DNA from: Actimicrobium sp047621345
GTDB lineage: Bacteria > Pseudomonadota > Gammaproteobacteria > Burkholderiales > Burkholderiaceae_D
Direction of reading: 5' to 3'
Assembly: GCA_047621345.1 (NCBI GenBank)
Contig: JBLHLW010000013.1
Span: 1 to 64,000, forward strand
Length of the DNA: 64,000 bases
Below the pieces are notes generated by a model. It was not told the origin of the DNA and ran no database searches. It was given only the letters and a program-made list of their open reading frames with translations. The position numbers were made by a program, and so were the translations under genes. Numbering within the stretch: the stretch's first letter is position 1; each line of letters starts with the position of its first letter. This document shows, piece by piece, positions 1 to 9,130 of the stretch.

Positions 1-603
1 CGTTTCGTGTGCTGCTGACAAAGCGTTTTGTTTGTCTGCGCTTCGATGTCGCTGAAGCAGGAGGCGAACTATAGCGACTACCAACTTCGCATGCAAGCTT
101 TGTAGATAAATAATTTAGCCTATTCATCAGGTAACCCGCGATCCCAAGTATTCCTCACTTTCAGAGCCTTAGTTGACGTGTGATTGCTGCTTACGCTTGC
201 TAAAGAATAAAGGTGCACCTGCACGGTTATTTTTTATGTCGTACTATTCGGCTCGTTGTTTTGCGCCACGCAAAATTACTGATCTTTTACAGCGACCTGC
301 GAATCGGCTCCACGCCGTTCCTTTGCTCGACAACGATTTCAACGTCAGTCATCAGGTGCTAGTTACCTTATGAGCTGCGCGACTTTTCAGTCTGCAAACA
401 AACGCCCAATACAAGTGCAGCCAACTGAAATTTTTGTGCGTGCGGCGCGCGTCAATGTAATTGATGAAATTTCTCATCGAAGCACGTGAGGTAAGGGCTT
501 CCGGCCTCACAAAGCGGTCATTTAATTCACCCTAATCAGATGGCTTTTCAATGAGCGGTCACCTGATGTCGTCACAGACACATTTTTACCAAAGAAAAAA
601 CCT
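1..603. other. Intergenic, no gene recognised
   Basis: No supported coding region. A 66-codon open frame at 173-373 has no recognisable motif and no convincing ribosome binding site. The stretch just before 604 must carry the promoter of the MFS gene, but I cannot identify a clear -35/-10 pair. Confidence 0.5.
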
Positions 604-1782
604 ATGCCATTAGCTCTTTTGGTGCTCGCCCTGAGTGCCTTTGCCATCGGAACTACCGAATTTGTTATTCTCGGTTTGTTGCCCGATGTCGCAAGTAATT
701 TATCTGTTTCTATCCCTAGCGCTGGCTGGTTAATCACCGGTTATGCGCTTGGCGTCGCGATCGGTGCGCCAATCATGGCGATCGCCACCGCATCACTTCC
801 GCGAAAGCGTGCTTTGCTCATTTTGATGGGCATCTTTATTTTTGGTAACGTACTGTGTGCGGTTGCTACCGACTACGGATTTCTCATGACGGCAAGGGTA
901 ATTACGTCCCTCTGCCACGGGGCATTTTTTGGTATTGGTTCAGTAGCTGCGGCAAGTTTAGTACCCGCGCACAAACAAGCATCGGCCGTAGCGCTGATGT
1001 TCACCGGACTAACTTTGGCTAATGTACTTGGCGTGCCGCTGGGCACGGCACTGGGCCAGTTTGCGGGTTGGCGTTCGACTTTTTATGCCGTCGCCGCATT
1101 GGGCGTCGTGTCATTTATCTGGCTGCTGTTGGTCTTGCCTTCCAATGCAGAACAGAAAAAAACCGACTTGAGGCGCGAATTTCAACAACTACGCAATGCG
1201 GGAATCTGGGTTGCGCTATTCACAACTGTTTTATTCGCCTCCGCAATGTTCGCCTTGTTCACCTATATCGCGCCGTTGCTAGGAGAAGTCACCGGTGTCA
1301 GCCCGACAGGGGTAACGTGGACTTTGTTCCTGATCGGACTTGGATTAACAATAGGCAACTATATTGGCGGTCGACTGGCCGATTGGCGCCTAAGCACGGC
1401 ACTGGCGGGAATATTTACCGCAATGGCGCTTGCCTCCGCGGCCATTCACTGGACTAGCGTGGCGTTGATTCCAGTAGAAATCAATCTTTTCTTATGGGCA
1501 ATGGCGGGATTTGCTGCCGTACCAGCGCTGCAAATCAATGTCATGAAATTCGGCAAAGAAGCACCCAACCTTGCATCGACACTCAATATTGCCGCCTTCA
1601 ACGTAGGAAATGCCATTGGCGCTTGGGTCGGCGGGATGGTCATTGCAGGAGGATTTGGCTTATCAGCGGTACCGTTGGCCGCCGCATCCCTGGCGCTCGC
1701 AGCACTCATACTCACACTGGTGGTGAACTACGTGAATCAACAACGTGAACCTAGTGCGCAAACCTACTCGACAACAACTTAA
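604..1782 (+). CDS. MFS transporter, DHA1/AraJ-type efflux permease
   Basis: A 392-residue polytopic inner membrane protein of the major facilitator superfamily, probably a proton-coupled drug or sugar exporter. The N-terminus (ALSAFAIGTTEFVILGLLP) is the characteristic first helix of the AraJ/YdhP/NepI-like DHA1 group. A basic loop, PRKRALLIL (about residues 66-74), occupies the motif-A position between helices 2 and 3. About 12 hydrophobic segments are visible, with a charged central loop near residues 180-195 (EQKKTDLRRE). The length is normal for the family. The ATG at 604 fits the family start, although only a weak A-rich ribosome binding site precedes it. The substrate cannot be told from sequence. 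Confidence 0.88.
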   Translation: MPLALLVLALSAFAIGTTEFVILGLLPDVASNLSVSIPSAGWLITGYALGVAIGAPIMAIATASLPRKRALLILMGIFIFGNVLCAVATDYGFLMTARVITSLCHGAFFGIGSVAAASLVPAHKQASAVALMFTGLTLANVLGVPLGTALGQFAGWRSTFYAVAALGVVSFIWLLLVLPSNAEQKKTDLRREFQQLRNAGIWVALFTTVLFASAMFALFTYIAPLLGEVTGVSPTGVTWTLFLIGLGLTIGNYIGGRLADWRLSTALAGIFTAMALASAAIHWTSVALIPVEINLFLWAMAGFAAVPALQINVMKFGKEAPNLASTLNIAAFNVGNAIGAWVGGMVIAGGFGLSAVPLAAASLALAALILTLVVNYVNQQREPSAQTYSTTT

Positions 1783-1946
1783 GTTCGTCCTCCTAGAAAT
1801 AGTGCTCTGTGGCGCGAGACGAGAGCACAATGCAGGCGATGCGGTCGAACTGGCCTTTACTACGTTATTAATCGTCAATCGCGCCTCTCCTAAGAAACGC
1901 CTGAACAATGAACGGCTTGGCGCGATGATATTTCAGGGAGTAAAAA

Positions 1947-2360
1947 TTGACTCACACCGGAACTTGTCTATGCGGCGCAATTCAATTCAGTATCAGCGAA
2001 GAACTGGCACCAATTCAAGTTTGCCACTGCTCACAGTGTCGCCAAGCGCAAGGAGGGCCGTTTGCGACCAACATACCGGTGCAAACAACCGCGTTTGTGC
2101 TCACCGCAGGCGCCGATGTACTTAAAAAATACGAATCCTCTGCGGGCAAATTTCGGCATTTTTGCGAGACCTGCGGATCACCCATTTACAGTTCTCGCCA
2201 ATCACGTCCTGACGTCGTACGTGTCCGTGCCGGCCTTATCAGCGGAAAAATCGCCACCAGGCCCGGTTCCCATGCCCACGTCGACTCGAAGTGTGAATGG
2301 TGGTCGATCAATGACGATATTCCTCAGTTTCCGGCGGCTTATGTTGAGAGCCAAAAGTAA
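1947..2360 (+). CDS. GFA/CENP-V domain zinc protein
   Basis: A 137-residue protein with the cysteine pattern of the GFA (glutathione-dependent formaldehyde-activating, Mss4-like) fold: CLCGAI near residue 8, CHCSQCR near residue 27 and FCETCGSPIY near residue 72. These cysteines bind zinc. Members are often annotated as glutathione-S-(hydroxymethyl) synthases, but most have no proven reaction, so I keep to the domain name. It is predicted to be cytosolic, with no signal peptide. The upstream sequence GGGAGTAAAA supplies a ribosome binding site. It stands alone after the MFS gene, 164 bases away, and no functional link to it is evident. Confidence 0.85.
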   Translation: MTHTGTCLCGAIQFSISEELAPIQVCHCSQCRQAQGGPFATNIPVQTTAFVLTAGADVLKKYESSAGKFRHFCETCGSPIYSSRQSRPDVVRVRAGLISGKIATRPGSHAHVDSKCEWWSINDDIPQFPAAYVESQK

Positions 2361-2607
2361 CAGGCCAATGGATCGTCATGAAAATAGCCAACAGAATACG
2401 TCCAACATGCCCGCAGCAATGGGGTGACATCAATCTTGGACACATCGTGGGACAGGCAGGACCGGGTGGCGATGAGGCGCTGAAAAGCGACGATTCAAGG
2501 ATACCCGGCTAATTTCTATTGGTGCGAGTCCAAATTAAGACCGATGCCGAACCAGTCACTCCCGCACCAAGCGTCGGCACCTGGCATGACTCGCCACAAA
2601 AACCGCA

Positions 2608-2856
2608 TTAATGCGTGATCAACTCGTAGGTAACATCTTCGCTTTCGATCATATCGAGAATGTCATTGAGCGTGTCATCACTCTGCGTACTGGTCCATGT
2701 TTCCTCCGGATCGCTGGCAAACATCGGCTCAATGGCGATATCAAGGAACTGACCATCAGGGAGTTTGATTACCTGACCACCAGTTGATGTTTTGACGAGC
2801 TCCCAGCCTTCGGGGATAGACATTTCAAGCTTGATGGTGACGTTTAATTTTTTCAT
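2608..2856 (-). CDS. Small hypothetical protein (82 aa)
   Basis: An 82-residue acidic protein starting MKKLNVTIKLEMSIPEGWEL and ending in an acidic stretch rich in D, E and T. There is no signal peptide, membrane helix or cysteine. An AAGAGAA stretch lies 6-12 bases before the start codon, so translation is plausible. The composition suggests a small beta-strand domain with a disordered acidic tail. I do not recognise the family. It lies alone on the minus strand between the GFA gene and a decayed transporter gene. Its status as a gene rests on length, start context and soluble-protein composition only. Confidence 0.6.
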   Translation of the reverse strand: MKKLNVTIKLEMSIPEGWELVKTSTGGQVIKLPDGQFLDIAIEPMFASDPEETWTSTQSDDTLNDILDMIESEDVTYELITH

Positions 2857-3462
2857 TTAATTCTCTTGGTTATTGACCTCTCGCGATTCGCCGAGAGCGT
2901 CTTGGGTGACTTAGGCAATTGACGCGACGTCAATAAAGGACAGGGGCGAAGTTTGCCTGATTAACCTGATGAAGTCTGGACAAATTACCGATGCTGGCGA
3001 ACGATGCATGTCACCGGATTCAAGCATCGTTGATCGAATGAAACGGGAATGCAGAATCAGAATCTCCAAAGATTCAGTCTCCCGAAAAAATTTTCGTAGT
3101 TATTTATACCTAACAGTAATATGTCTGTTCAGACAGTGCTTGTATCCGAAGCGGTTTTGCCAAATCTGACCGAGATGCGCAAACAGGCGATAAAACCAGC
3201 GACACTCGGTCCTGTCGTTCTGTTCGAGTTGTTGCTGGACACACCAGGCCTCGCGCTCTCGCTGTTAATGCTGATAGGCCTGTCCAGTTATGCCAGCCCA
3301 TGAATTCAGCTGGAAAGCAATGCTCGGTAATGCTGTCATCCTGATCAGCGTGTGTTTGCTGATATTCGTCTATGCATTGAACTTGCAATTTCGGATTCTG
3401 CCTTCCTTCTTCAGCACATAAGTCAATCACATGGAAAGCTTGATCGCCCATTTTTCGCTTGG

Positions 3463-3627
3463 ATACTCTGCAGTACTCGCACCCTAACCACTGAGCTTAT
3501 TCGGTTCTCGTCCTTCGTCACTCGGCCACTCTCGATGGGACTGCTGATGGCCGCACTGGTGCTATGCATTATGGTGGCGTTGCCTTCAATCAAGTCACGG
3601 CGTACCGAGGCATTTCAGGAACAATAA
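3463..3627 (+). pseudogene. Remnant of tctA-like transporter gene, 3' end
   Basis: The last about 50 codons read like the C-terminus of TctA, the large membrane subunit of tripartite tricarboxylate transporters: FVTRPLSMGLLMAAL followed by LPSIKSRRTEAFQEQ matches the usual FVTRPIS, hydrophobic helix, LP.IRKKREE.F pattern. Upstream, reading frames change and are interrupted between about 3121 and 3463, so most of the roughly 500-residue protein is gone. A strong terminator follows at once, as expected for the end of a former operon. The assignment comes from remembered family sequence, not alignment. Confidence 0.5.
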
Positions 3628-3671
3628 TCTCTATAAAGGCAACTGCCGATGACACTGTCAGCCTGAAATTG

Positions 3672-3704
3672 AAAGGGTTTGTGCGCACTGCACAAACCCT
3701 TTTT
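3672..3704 (+). terminator. Rho-independent terminator
   Basis: A perfect 13-bp stem, AAAGGGTTTGTGC paired with GCACAAACCCTTT, closes a 5-base loop (GCACT) and is followed by a T run. It lies 45 bases after the stop of the tctA-like remnant and would end transcription on the plus strand. The A-rich side also allows some function in the other direction. Confidence 0.9.
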
Positions 3705-4299
3705 ACTGTGTGTGAAGTGCATAACGTCACATCGCCACGGATGTGTTGCCAAACTACCGCACAGTGACTCCTCAAGAACGCACGCTAAAACTTGGTTGCC
3801 GATGCTGCTGCCAACCAACACGTCGCCCGAACCTCTGTTAATCATCAGCATCAGAGCGATCCGCGAATAGAAACCAATAGTCAAAAAAATGAATGATTTT
3901 TGCAAGATCACGCAAGGAGTCTCCCTTACCCATCTCATCTCATTCCAGCATTTCATCTCGACCGGCATTAAACACCGCATTGCGACTTTACTGTCATGCA
4001 AGTCGTTTCGAAACCGACGCTACATCTAACGCGTAACCCGCACTGAACCTCAGGTGCAGTGGGGTTACGACACGCGATAACACCGCTATAGGGATCGCCG
4101 CATTCAACAGTTTTTTGACAGAAAAGTCACGTCTGGAAAGCCTTTTTTCCTTGCACGGGAGTCTCTCCATCTAAAAAGCCACGGAATTTCTTATTTGCAG
4201 CCAATGTTACTTTTGGTATATATTGTGCTCTGCGGCAACAATCAAAAATTTAATAATTGGCGTAATGAAATCTGAGCGCTAACAGCTGAAACCAATGAC
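3705..4299. other. Long intergenic region before the T1SS operon
   Basis: About 600 bases with no supported gene. Short open frames here have no family features. The region must hold the promoter and any control sites of the type I secretion operon. The only clear structure is the inverted repeat at 4033-4068. Confidence 0.5.
4033..4068. repeat. Inverted repeat (hairpin)
   Basis: GTAACCCGCACTG and CAGTGGGGTTAC form a 12-bp stem with one bulged base and an 11-base loop. No T run follows, so it is not a classical terminator. It could be a protein-binding site or a leftover mobile-element end upstream of the secretion operon. The function is unknown. Confidence 0.6.
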
Positions 4300-5781
4300 A
4301 TGAAAAAAACGGCTCCATCGCAGACATCTAACAGGACCTTCCGCACCAGCCGTTGTTCAGCACAGTGGCGAGCAGCCTTGTTCCTGCTGCATGTGTTCGG
4401 CGGGCTCGGCCTTCTGAGCGCGAGGACTGAGGCCGCCGAGATCGCTCCAGTACGGTTTGCGATCCCTACTCTTCGTTTAACCAGCACACTCATCTGCTGT
4501 GAGAACCACACCACTGAACCTGCCGCAGCGCAAAAAAATGCCGTTCTGCTCACACTGGATCAATTGGTCGAACAGGCGATCATCCAGCACCCCAGTGTCA
4601 ATGCCAAGCGCGCCGACCTTGAAGCTGCCAATGCGGATAAGGAACTGGCACATCAAGCGTTCTATCCCACTCCTGCCGTGCTAAAGCAACAAGGAAGAAG
4701 CACTAATGGCACTCTGATCTCCTTACAACAGCCGCTGTGGAGCGGCGGGCGCCTTAGCGCTGGACTCAACGCTGCCAGTGCACACACGATGTCCGCCGAT
4801 GTCGCCATCACCGAAGCTCAAGTTGCGCTTGCCCTGCGGGTTGCCAGTGCCTATCAGGCATGGCTACAAGCACACCGCCGCATTGCAGCTTTCTCTGCCA
4901 GCATCGAACAGTTGGTAGGCTACGGCGATCGGATCGACCGGCGCATTCAAGGCGGCGCCTCGGCTGAAGTCGACCGGATACTGGTAAACGTCCGCCTTCT
5001 GCAAGCTGAAAGTGATCTTTCTGCGGCCAAAGCGTCCAAGCGGGCGGCCATCGCGCAACTGTCCCAGGTGATTGGCTACACCTTGAGCAATGAGAATCTT
5101 GGCACGCCGACTAACGATCTGAATGAACCTGCCCTACCCAAGCTCTCCAAGCTCCTTGCCGACGCTATCGAGCACAATCCCAGTCTGCGCCGCATCGACT
5201 TTGACATCGCCACGGCAAACTATGAAGCCGAACAAAAACGTGCCGCACGATGGCCCACCATCAGCCTGCGTGCCGAGCACCAGCGTAATAGTCCTGTCGC
5301 GGGAAGCAGCAACAACGACAACCGCCTGTTTTTCGTGCTCGAATACACGCCCGGAGCCGGGTTGTCCGCTGTCGCACAGGTCGATGCCCAGGTAGCGAAG
5401 ACGCAAAGCCTGCGCGAAAGCGCAGAAGCGGCCCGGCGTGATCTGGTCGAACGCATCACCATTGAATATGAGGACTACCTGAGTGGCCAAAGCCGTCAAC
5501 AATCCTTGCAGGGCGTGCTCGCCGCCAGCCGCGATGTGCTCGCTTCCTATGACCGTCTGTTCGTCGCCGGTAAGCGAGGCTGGCTCGATGTCGTTAATGC
5601 AGCCCGCGAACTGACGCTCATCGAAGTAGCCAATGCGGACCTATCGGCGCAGCAAGTTGGCACGCGCTACCGCCTGCGTCTGCTGGCCGGCCAGCCATTC
5701 TGGCTGTCCCATGCTGCGACACCCGCGCAGGTCGATACCTCGTTTCAACACCTGCCCGATGCGACCAACCGGAGGATTTAA
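4300..5781 (+). CDS. TolC family outer membrane channel of a T1SS
   Basis: A 493-residue TolC/OEP-family protein, the outer membrane exit duct of a type I secretion system. A long N-terminal region with a hydrophobic stretch (LFLLHVFGGLGLL, about residues 27-39) precedes an Ala-x-Ala-like signal cleavage region near residue 46. The first OEP repeat begins near residue 84 (LDQLVEQAIIQHPSVNAKRA), followed by long Ala/Gln/Glu-rich helices, with the second repeat near residue 275. The start at 4300 is supported by MKK and the export signal, and another in-phase start is not better. The gene ends 2 bases before the ABC exporter gene, which points to one operon. Confidence 0.88.
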   Translation: MKKTAPSQTSNRTFRTSRCSAQWRAALFLLHVFGGLGLLSARTEAAEIAPVRFAIPTLRLTSTLICCENHTTEPAAAQKNAVLLTLDQLVEQAIIQHPSVNAKRADLEAANADKELAHQAFYPTPAVLKQQGRSTNGTLISLQQPLWSGGRLSAGLNAASAHTMSADVAITEAQVALALRVASAYQAWLQAHRRIAAFSASIEQLVGYGDRIDRRIQGGASAEVDRILVNVRLLQAESDLSAAKASKRAAIAQLSQVIGYTLSNENLGTPTNDLNEPALPKLSKLLADAIEHNPSLRRIDFDIATANYEAEQKRAARWPTISLRAEHQRNSPVAGSSNNDNRLFFVLEYTPGAGLSAVAQVDAQVAKTQSLRESAEAARRDLVERITIEYEDYLSGQSRQQSLQGVLAASRDVLASYDRLFVAGKRGWLDVVNAARELTLIEVANADLSAQQVGTRYRLRLLAGQPFWLSHAATPAQVDTSFQHLPDATNRRI

Positions 5782-5783
5782 CA

Positions 5784-7946
5784 ATGAACGCACCCCCTGC
5801 TTCAATCGACCTCCCCTGGCTGACACAACGCTGCCTCGACCTCCAAGTGGGTCTGACCAAGCCAGCCCCAGGTGATCTGCACGCACAGCATCAAACCAGC
5901 GTCACTGAAAAAAATGTCGCAGCGAACACAAACGTCGATACCGGCCGCATCGATGCTCTGCTTGCCGCCATGGGGCAGACGGATGTGCATTGGCTATCCT
6001 CGCCAGAACACAATCATCTGCCAATGGTGGCCCTCTTACCAGAACTTGGCTGCGTCATCGTGTACGCCGTCACCGCAACGGGTGAATGGCTGCTGGACAC
6101 GCCGTCGGGTCGAAAGCAACTGGCATCACTGCCGCCCGGGGGACACTTTGCTGCCGTTGGCGCACTAGCGACCACGGCCGCATCCGGCAGCGCCTACGCG
6201 CTGTTCCGGGAAGTGCTGCTGTCGCACAAGAACATCTTTTTTCAAGCGGCCCTCGCATCGATGCTAGCTAATTTTTTGGCGCTGTCCAGCTCGATGTTTT
6301 CGATGCAAGTCTATGACCGTGTCATGCCAACTCAGGGCATCTCGACGCTGCTGGTGCTGACGGCGGGCGTAATGATGGCGGCATTGCTGGAGTTATTACT
6401 CAAAATGGTGCGCTCCCGCATTCTCGATGGTGCGGTTCAGAGCATGGACCTGACGCTGTCCCACACCATTTTCATGCGCCTGCTGGGCATCAGGATGGAC
6501 CAGTTCCCCGCCAGCGCAGGCACACTCTCTGCGCAGCTGCGTAGCTATGAAATGATCCGCAGCTTTGCCTCTTCCGCTGCCCTGTACCTGGCCGTCGACA
6601 CACCTTTTGCCTTGCTTTTTCTGGTGGTAATTCTGATGCTGGCCGGACCGGAAGTAGCCCTCGTTCCAGTGATCTTTTTCGGCGTCGCACTGGCCATCGG
6701 GTTGTTCTATCGCGGTCGCATTGCGCGCCAGTCACAGGTCGGCACCGCCGTCAGTAACCGCAAACTCGGCCTGCTGGTTGAAACAGTGGAAGCGGCCGAA
6801 AGCATCAAGGCAGCCGGCAGTGGCTGGCACCTGCTCATCCGCTGGAATCGCATGAACCAGCAATCCGTGGAGGCAGACATCAAGATCCGCCACTACAGCG
6901 AGCAGGCCTCCCAGCTAGCGTATTCGATGCAGCAGGTGAGTTATATATTGCTGGTTGCCGTAGGTGCCTACATGGCAGTAACCAACCACCTCAGCATGGG
7001 CGGCCTGGTGGCCTGTTCAATCCTCTCTGGTCGCGTGCTAGCGCCAGTAGGCGCCCTGCCTGGGCTGATCGTCCAGTGGGCCCATGCCAGCAGCGCGCTC
7101 GATAATCTCGAAAAAGTATTCGCCCTGCAAGGCGACAACCACGACGTACTGCGCCCGCTCACCCCGGAAAAGATACTCGGCCGCTTTGAGCTGAACCATC
7201 TGCGCTTCACTTACCCCGGTCGTCCCAGTACGATCGTCATCGAACAACTGCTGATCAAGGCCGGCGAAAAAGTAGCCATCATCGGTTCCATCGGCGCCGG
7301 CAAGAGCACCTTGCTCAAGCTGCTCGCCGGTCTGTATGCGCCGCAACAAGGCAACGTCTTGCTCGACGGACTGGACGTGCAGCAGATCACCCGTAACCAT
7401 CTGAGCCAACACCTAGGTTATCTGGGGCAGGAGGTGCGTCTGATGGGCGGCACCTTGCGCGAAAACCTGCTGGCTGGCTTGCCCCCTGTCACCGACGGGC
7501 AGCTCATTGCCGCCTGCGAGGAGTCCGGTCTGGCCAGTGTCGTGGCAGCCCATCCGAAGGGACTCGACCTCGACATTGCCGAAGGCGGCAGTGGTGTGTC
7601 CGGTGGCCAGAAACAACTGGTGGCGCTCACTCGTCTGCTGCTGTCGACCCCGAGCGTATGGTTGCTCGATGAACCCACCACCGCCATGGATGACGCGACC
7701 GAACAGCGCAGTCTGGTTGCCCTGCGCCGGGCAATGCGACCCGACGCCACGCTCATTCTGATTACTCACAAACCAGCACTGCTCGGTTTGGTCGAGCGCC
7801 TGATCGTGCTTACCCCAGGCGGTGTGGTCATGGATGGCCCGCGCGACGCGGTACTCGCCAGGCTGCAACAGAACAGCCAGCGCCTGCAGGTCGTCAAGCC
7901 AGATGCCACTGGCACCGATGCACAACCCATGATGGAGACCCAATAA
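5784..7946 (+). CDS. T1SS ABC exporter, LapB type (permease-ATPase)
   Basis: A 720-residue inner membrane ABC exporter that energises type I secretion. Residues 1 to about 125 form a peptidase-like (C39-like) domain without an evident catalytic cysteine, as in LapB/HlyB exporters of large unprocessed substrates. A six-helix ABC membrane domain spans about residues 150-440. The nucleotide-binding domain follows: Walker A GSIGAGKST near 500, signature SGGQKQL near 604, Walker B VWLLDEP near 624 and H-loop ITHKP near 659. The neighbours are the TolC gene 2 bases upstream and the HlyD gene, which overlaps by one base (TAATG). The substrate is most likely the giant protein encoded downstream. Confidence 0.92.
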   Translation: MNAPPASIDLPWLTQRCLDLQVGLTKPAPGDLHAQHQTSVTEKNVAANTNVDTGRIDALLAAMGQTDVHWLSSPEHNHLPMVALLPELGCVIVYAVTATGEWLLDTPSGRKQLASLPPGGHFAAVGALATTAASGSAYALFREVLLSHKNIFFQAALASMLANFLALSSSMFSMQVYDRVMPTQGISTLLVLTAGVMMAALLELLLKMVRSRILDGAVQSMDLTLSHTIFMRLLGIRMDQFPASAGTLSAQLRSYEMIRSFASSAALYLAVDTPFALLFLVVILMLAGPEVALVPVIFFGVALAIGLFYRGRIARQSQVGTAVSNRKLGLLVETVEAAESIKAAGSGWHLLIRWNRMNQQSVEADIKIRHYSEQASQLAYSMQQVSYILLVAVGAYMAVTNHLSMGGLVACSILSGRVLAPVGALPGLIVQWAHASSALDNLEKVFALQGDNHDVLRPLTPEKILGRFELNHLRFTYPGRPSTIVIEQLLIKAGEKVAIIGSIGAGKSTLLKLLAGLYAPQQGNVLLDGLDVQQITRNHLSQHLGYLGQEVRLMGGTLRENLLAGLPPVTDGQLIAACEESGLASVVAAHPKGLDLDIAEGGSGVSGGQKQLVALTRLLLSTPSVWLLDEPTTAMDDATEQRSLVALRRAMRPDATLILITHKPALLGLVERLIVLTPGGVVMDGPRDAVLARLQQNSQRLQVVKPDATGTDAQPMMETQ

Positions 7947-9112
7947 TGATTCGCAAACCGTCACCGTATCGCAGCGGCGGGCTCATTGCCGCCGCCTTCG
8001 CTGTCGTCACTGCCTCTGCTGTCTGGGCCGGAGTAGCAGGCGTCGACCAGATCGCCCGCGCCCAGGGGCAAGTGATCGCCAGTTCGCGCACCCAGGTTAT
8101 ACAGTCAGCCAATGATGGCGTGATCGACAAACTGTTGGTGCATGAAGGTGAGCGCGTGCAGAAGGGCCAGCTTCTTGTTCGACTCGACCGTCGTCAGGCA
8201 GAGGCCGGCTACTCGGATAGCCTCGGCAAGGTCGCCGCATTAAAGGCAACACTGGTGCGTCTGCATGCCGAGGTGTTTGGCCGACCGTTGGTATTCCCAC
8301 CGGATGTACAGCAGCACCCGCGCTTTGTGACTAACCAAACCGAACTATTCCAGCGCCGGCAACAAGCCCTCAAAGCCGAAATCAGCGCCTTGCAGGAGAG
8401 TCTGCAACTGGCGCGTGATGAGCTGGCGCTGAGCCAGCCTTTACTGGCCAGCGGCGACATCGGCAAAGCTGAAATCATCCGTCTGCAACGGCAGGTGGCC
8501 GAAATCAAGGGTCAGATCACCAATCGTCGCAACAAATATTTTCAGGATGCTCAGGCCGACATGACAAAGGCCGAAGAGGATCTGTCCACACAATCCCAAG
8601 CACTCGCCGAGCGCACCAGTATCTTCGAGCGCACCGAGATCAATGCGCCCGCCGATGGCCTGGTGCGCAAAATCCAGATCACCACCCCGGGCGCCAAAGT
8701 CCGTCAGGGCGAAGTCATCATGGAGTTGCTGCCCACTGACAGCAGCCTCATCATCGAAGCCAAGCTCAACCCCGCCGACGTCGCCTTTGTCCGCAATGGC
8801 CTACCCGCGACCATCAAGCTCGACGCCTACGACTACAGCATCTATGGCGCGTTGCGCGGCGTCGTGAGCTATATCAGTCCGGACGCCCTGACCGAAGACA
8901 GCCGCACTGGCGAGCATGTTTATTACCGCGTCCAATTGCGCATCGACGACGCCGCTTTGAAACAGCACAACGCTGCCCACCCAGGACGTCCCGTCACGAT
9001 CCAGCCTGGCATGACGGCAACCGTTGAGATCGGCACCGGAAAACAGACCGTACTGGCATACCTCACTAAACCCGTCACAAAGACTCTCTCGGAATCGCTG
9101 ACTGAACGATAA
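7946..9112 (+). CDS. HlyD family periplasmic adaptor of the T1SS
   Basis: A 388-residue membrane fusion protein linking the ABC exporter to the TolC duct. One membrane helix lies near residues 10-30 after a basic N-terminus (MIRKPSPYRSGG). The first lipoyl half (VIQSANDGVIDKLLVHEGE) is near residues 50-70, then a long coiled-coil hairpin (about 95-220), the second lipoyl half (INAPADGLVRKIQI, about 232-245) and a C-terminal beta-barrel region ending in the typical IQPGMTATVEI. The length is normal for LapC/HlyD proteins. Its start codon shares one base with the stop of the exporter gene, which indicates translational coupling. Confidence 0.92.
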   Translation: MIRKPSPYRSGGLIAAAFAVVTASAVWAGVAGVDQIARAQGQVIASSRTQVIQSANDGVIDKLLVHEGERVQKGQLLVRLDRRQAEAGYSDSLGKVAALKATLVRLHAEVFGRPLVFPPDVQQHPRFVTNQTELFQRRQQALKAEISALQESLQLARDELALSQPLLASGDIGKAEIIRLQRQVAEIKGQITNRRNKYFQDAQADMTKAEEDLSTQSQALAERTSIFERTEINAPADGLVRKIQITTPGAKVRQGEVIMELLPTDSSLIIEAKLNPADVAFVRNGLPATIKLDAYDYSIYGALRGVVSYISPDALTEDSRTGEHVYYRVQLRIDDAALKQHNAAHPGRPVTIQPGMTATVEIGTGKQTVLAYLTKPVTKTLSESLTER

Positions 9113-9130
9113 ACTCAACTTTAAGGGCAT

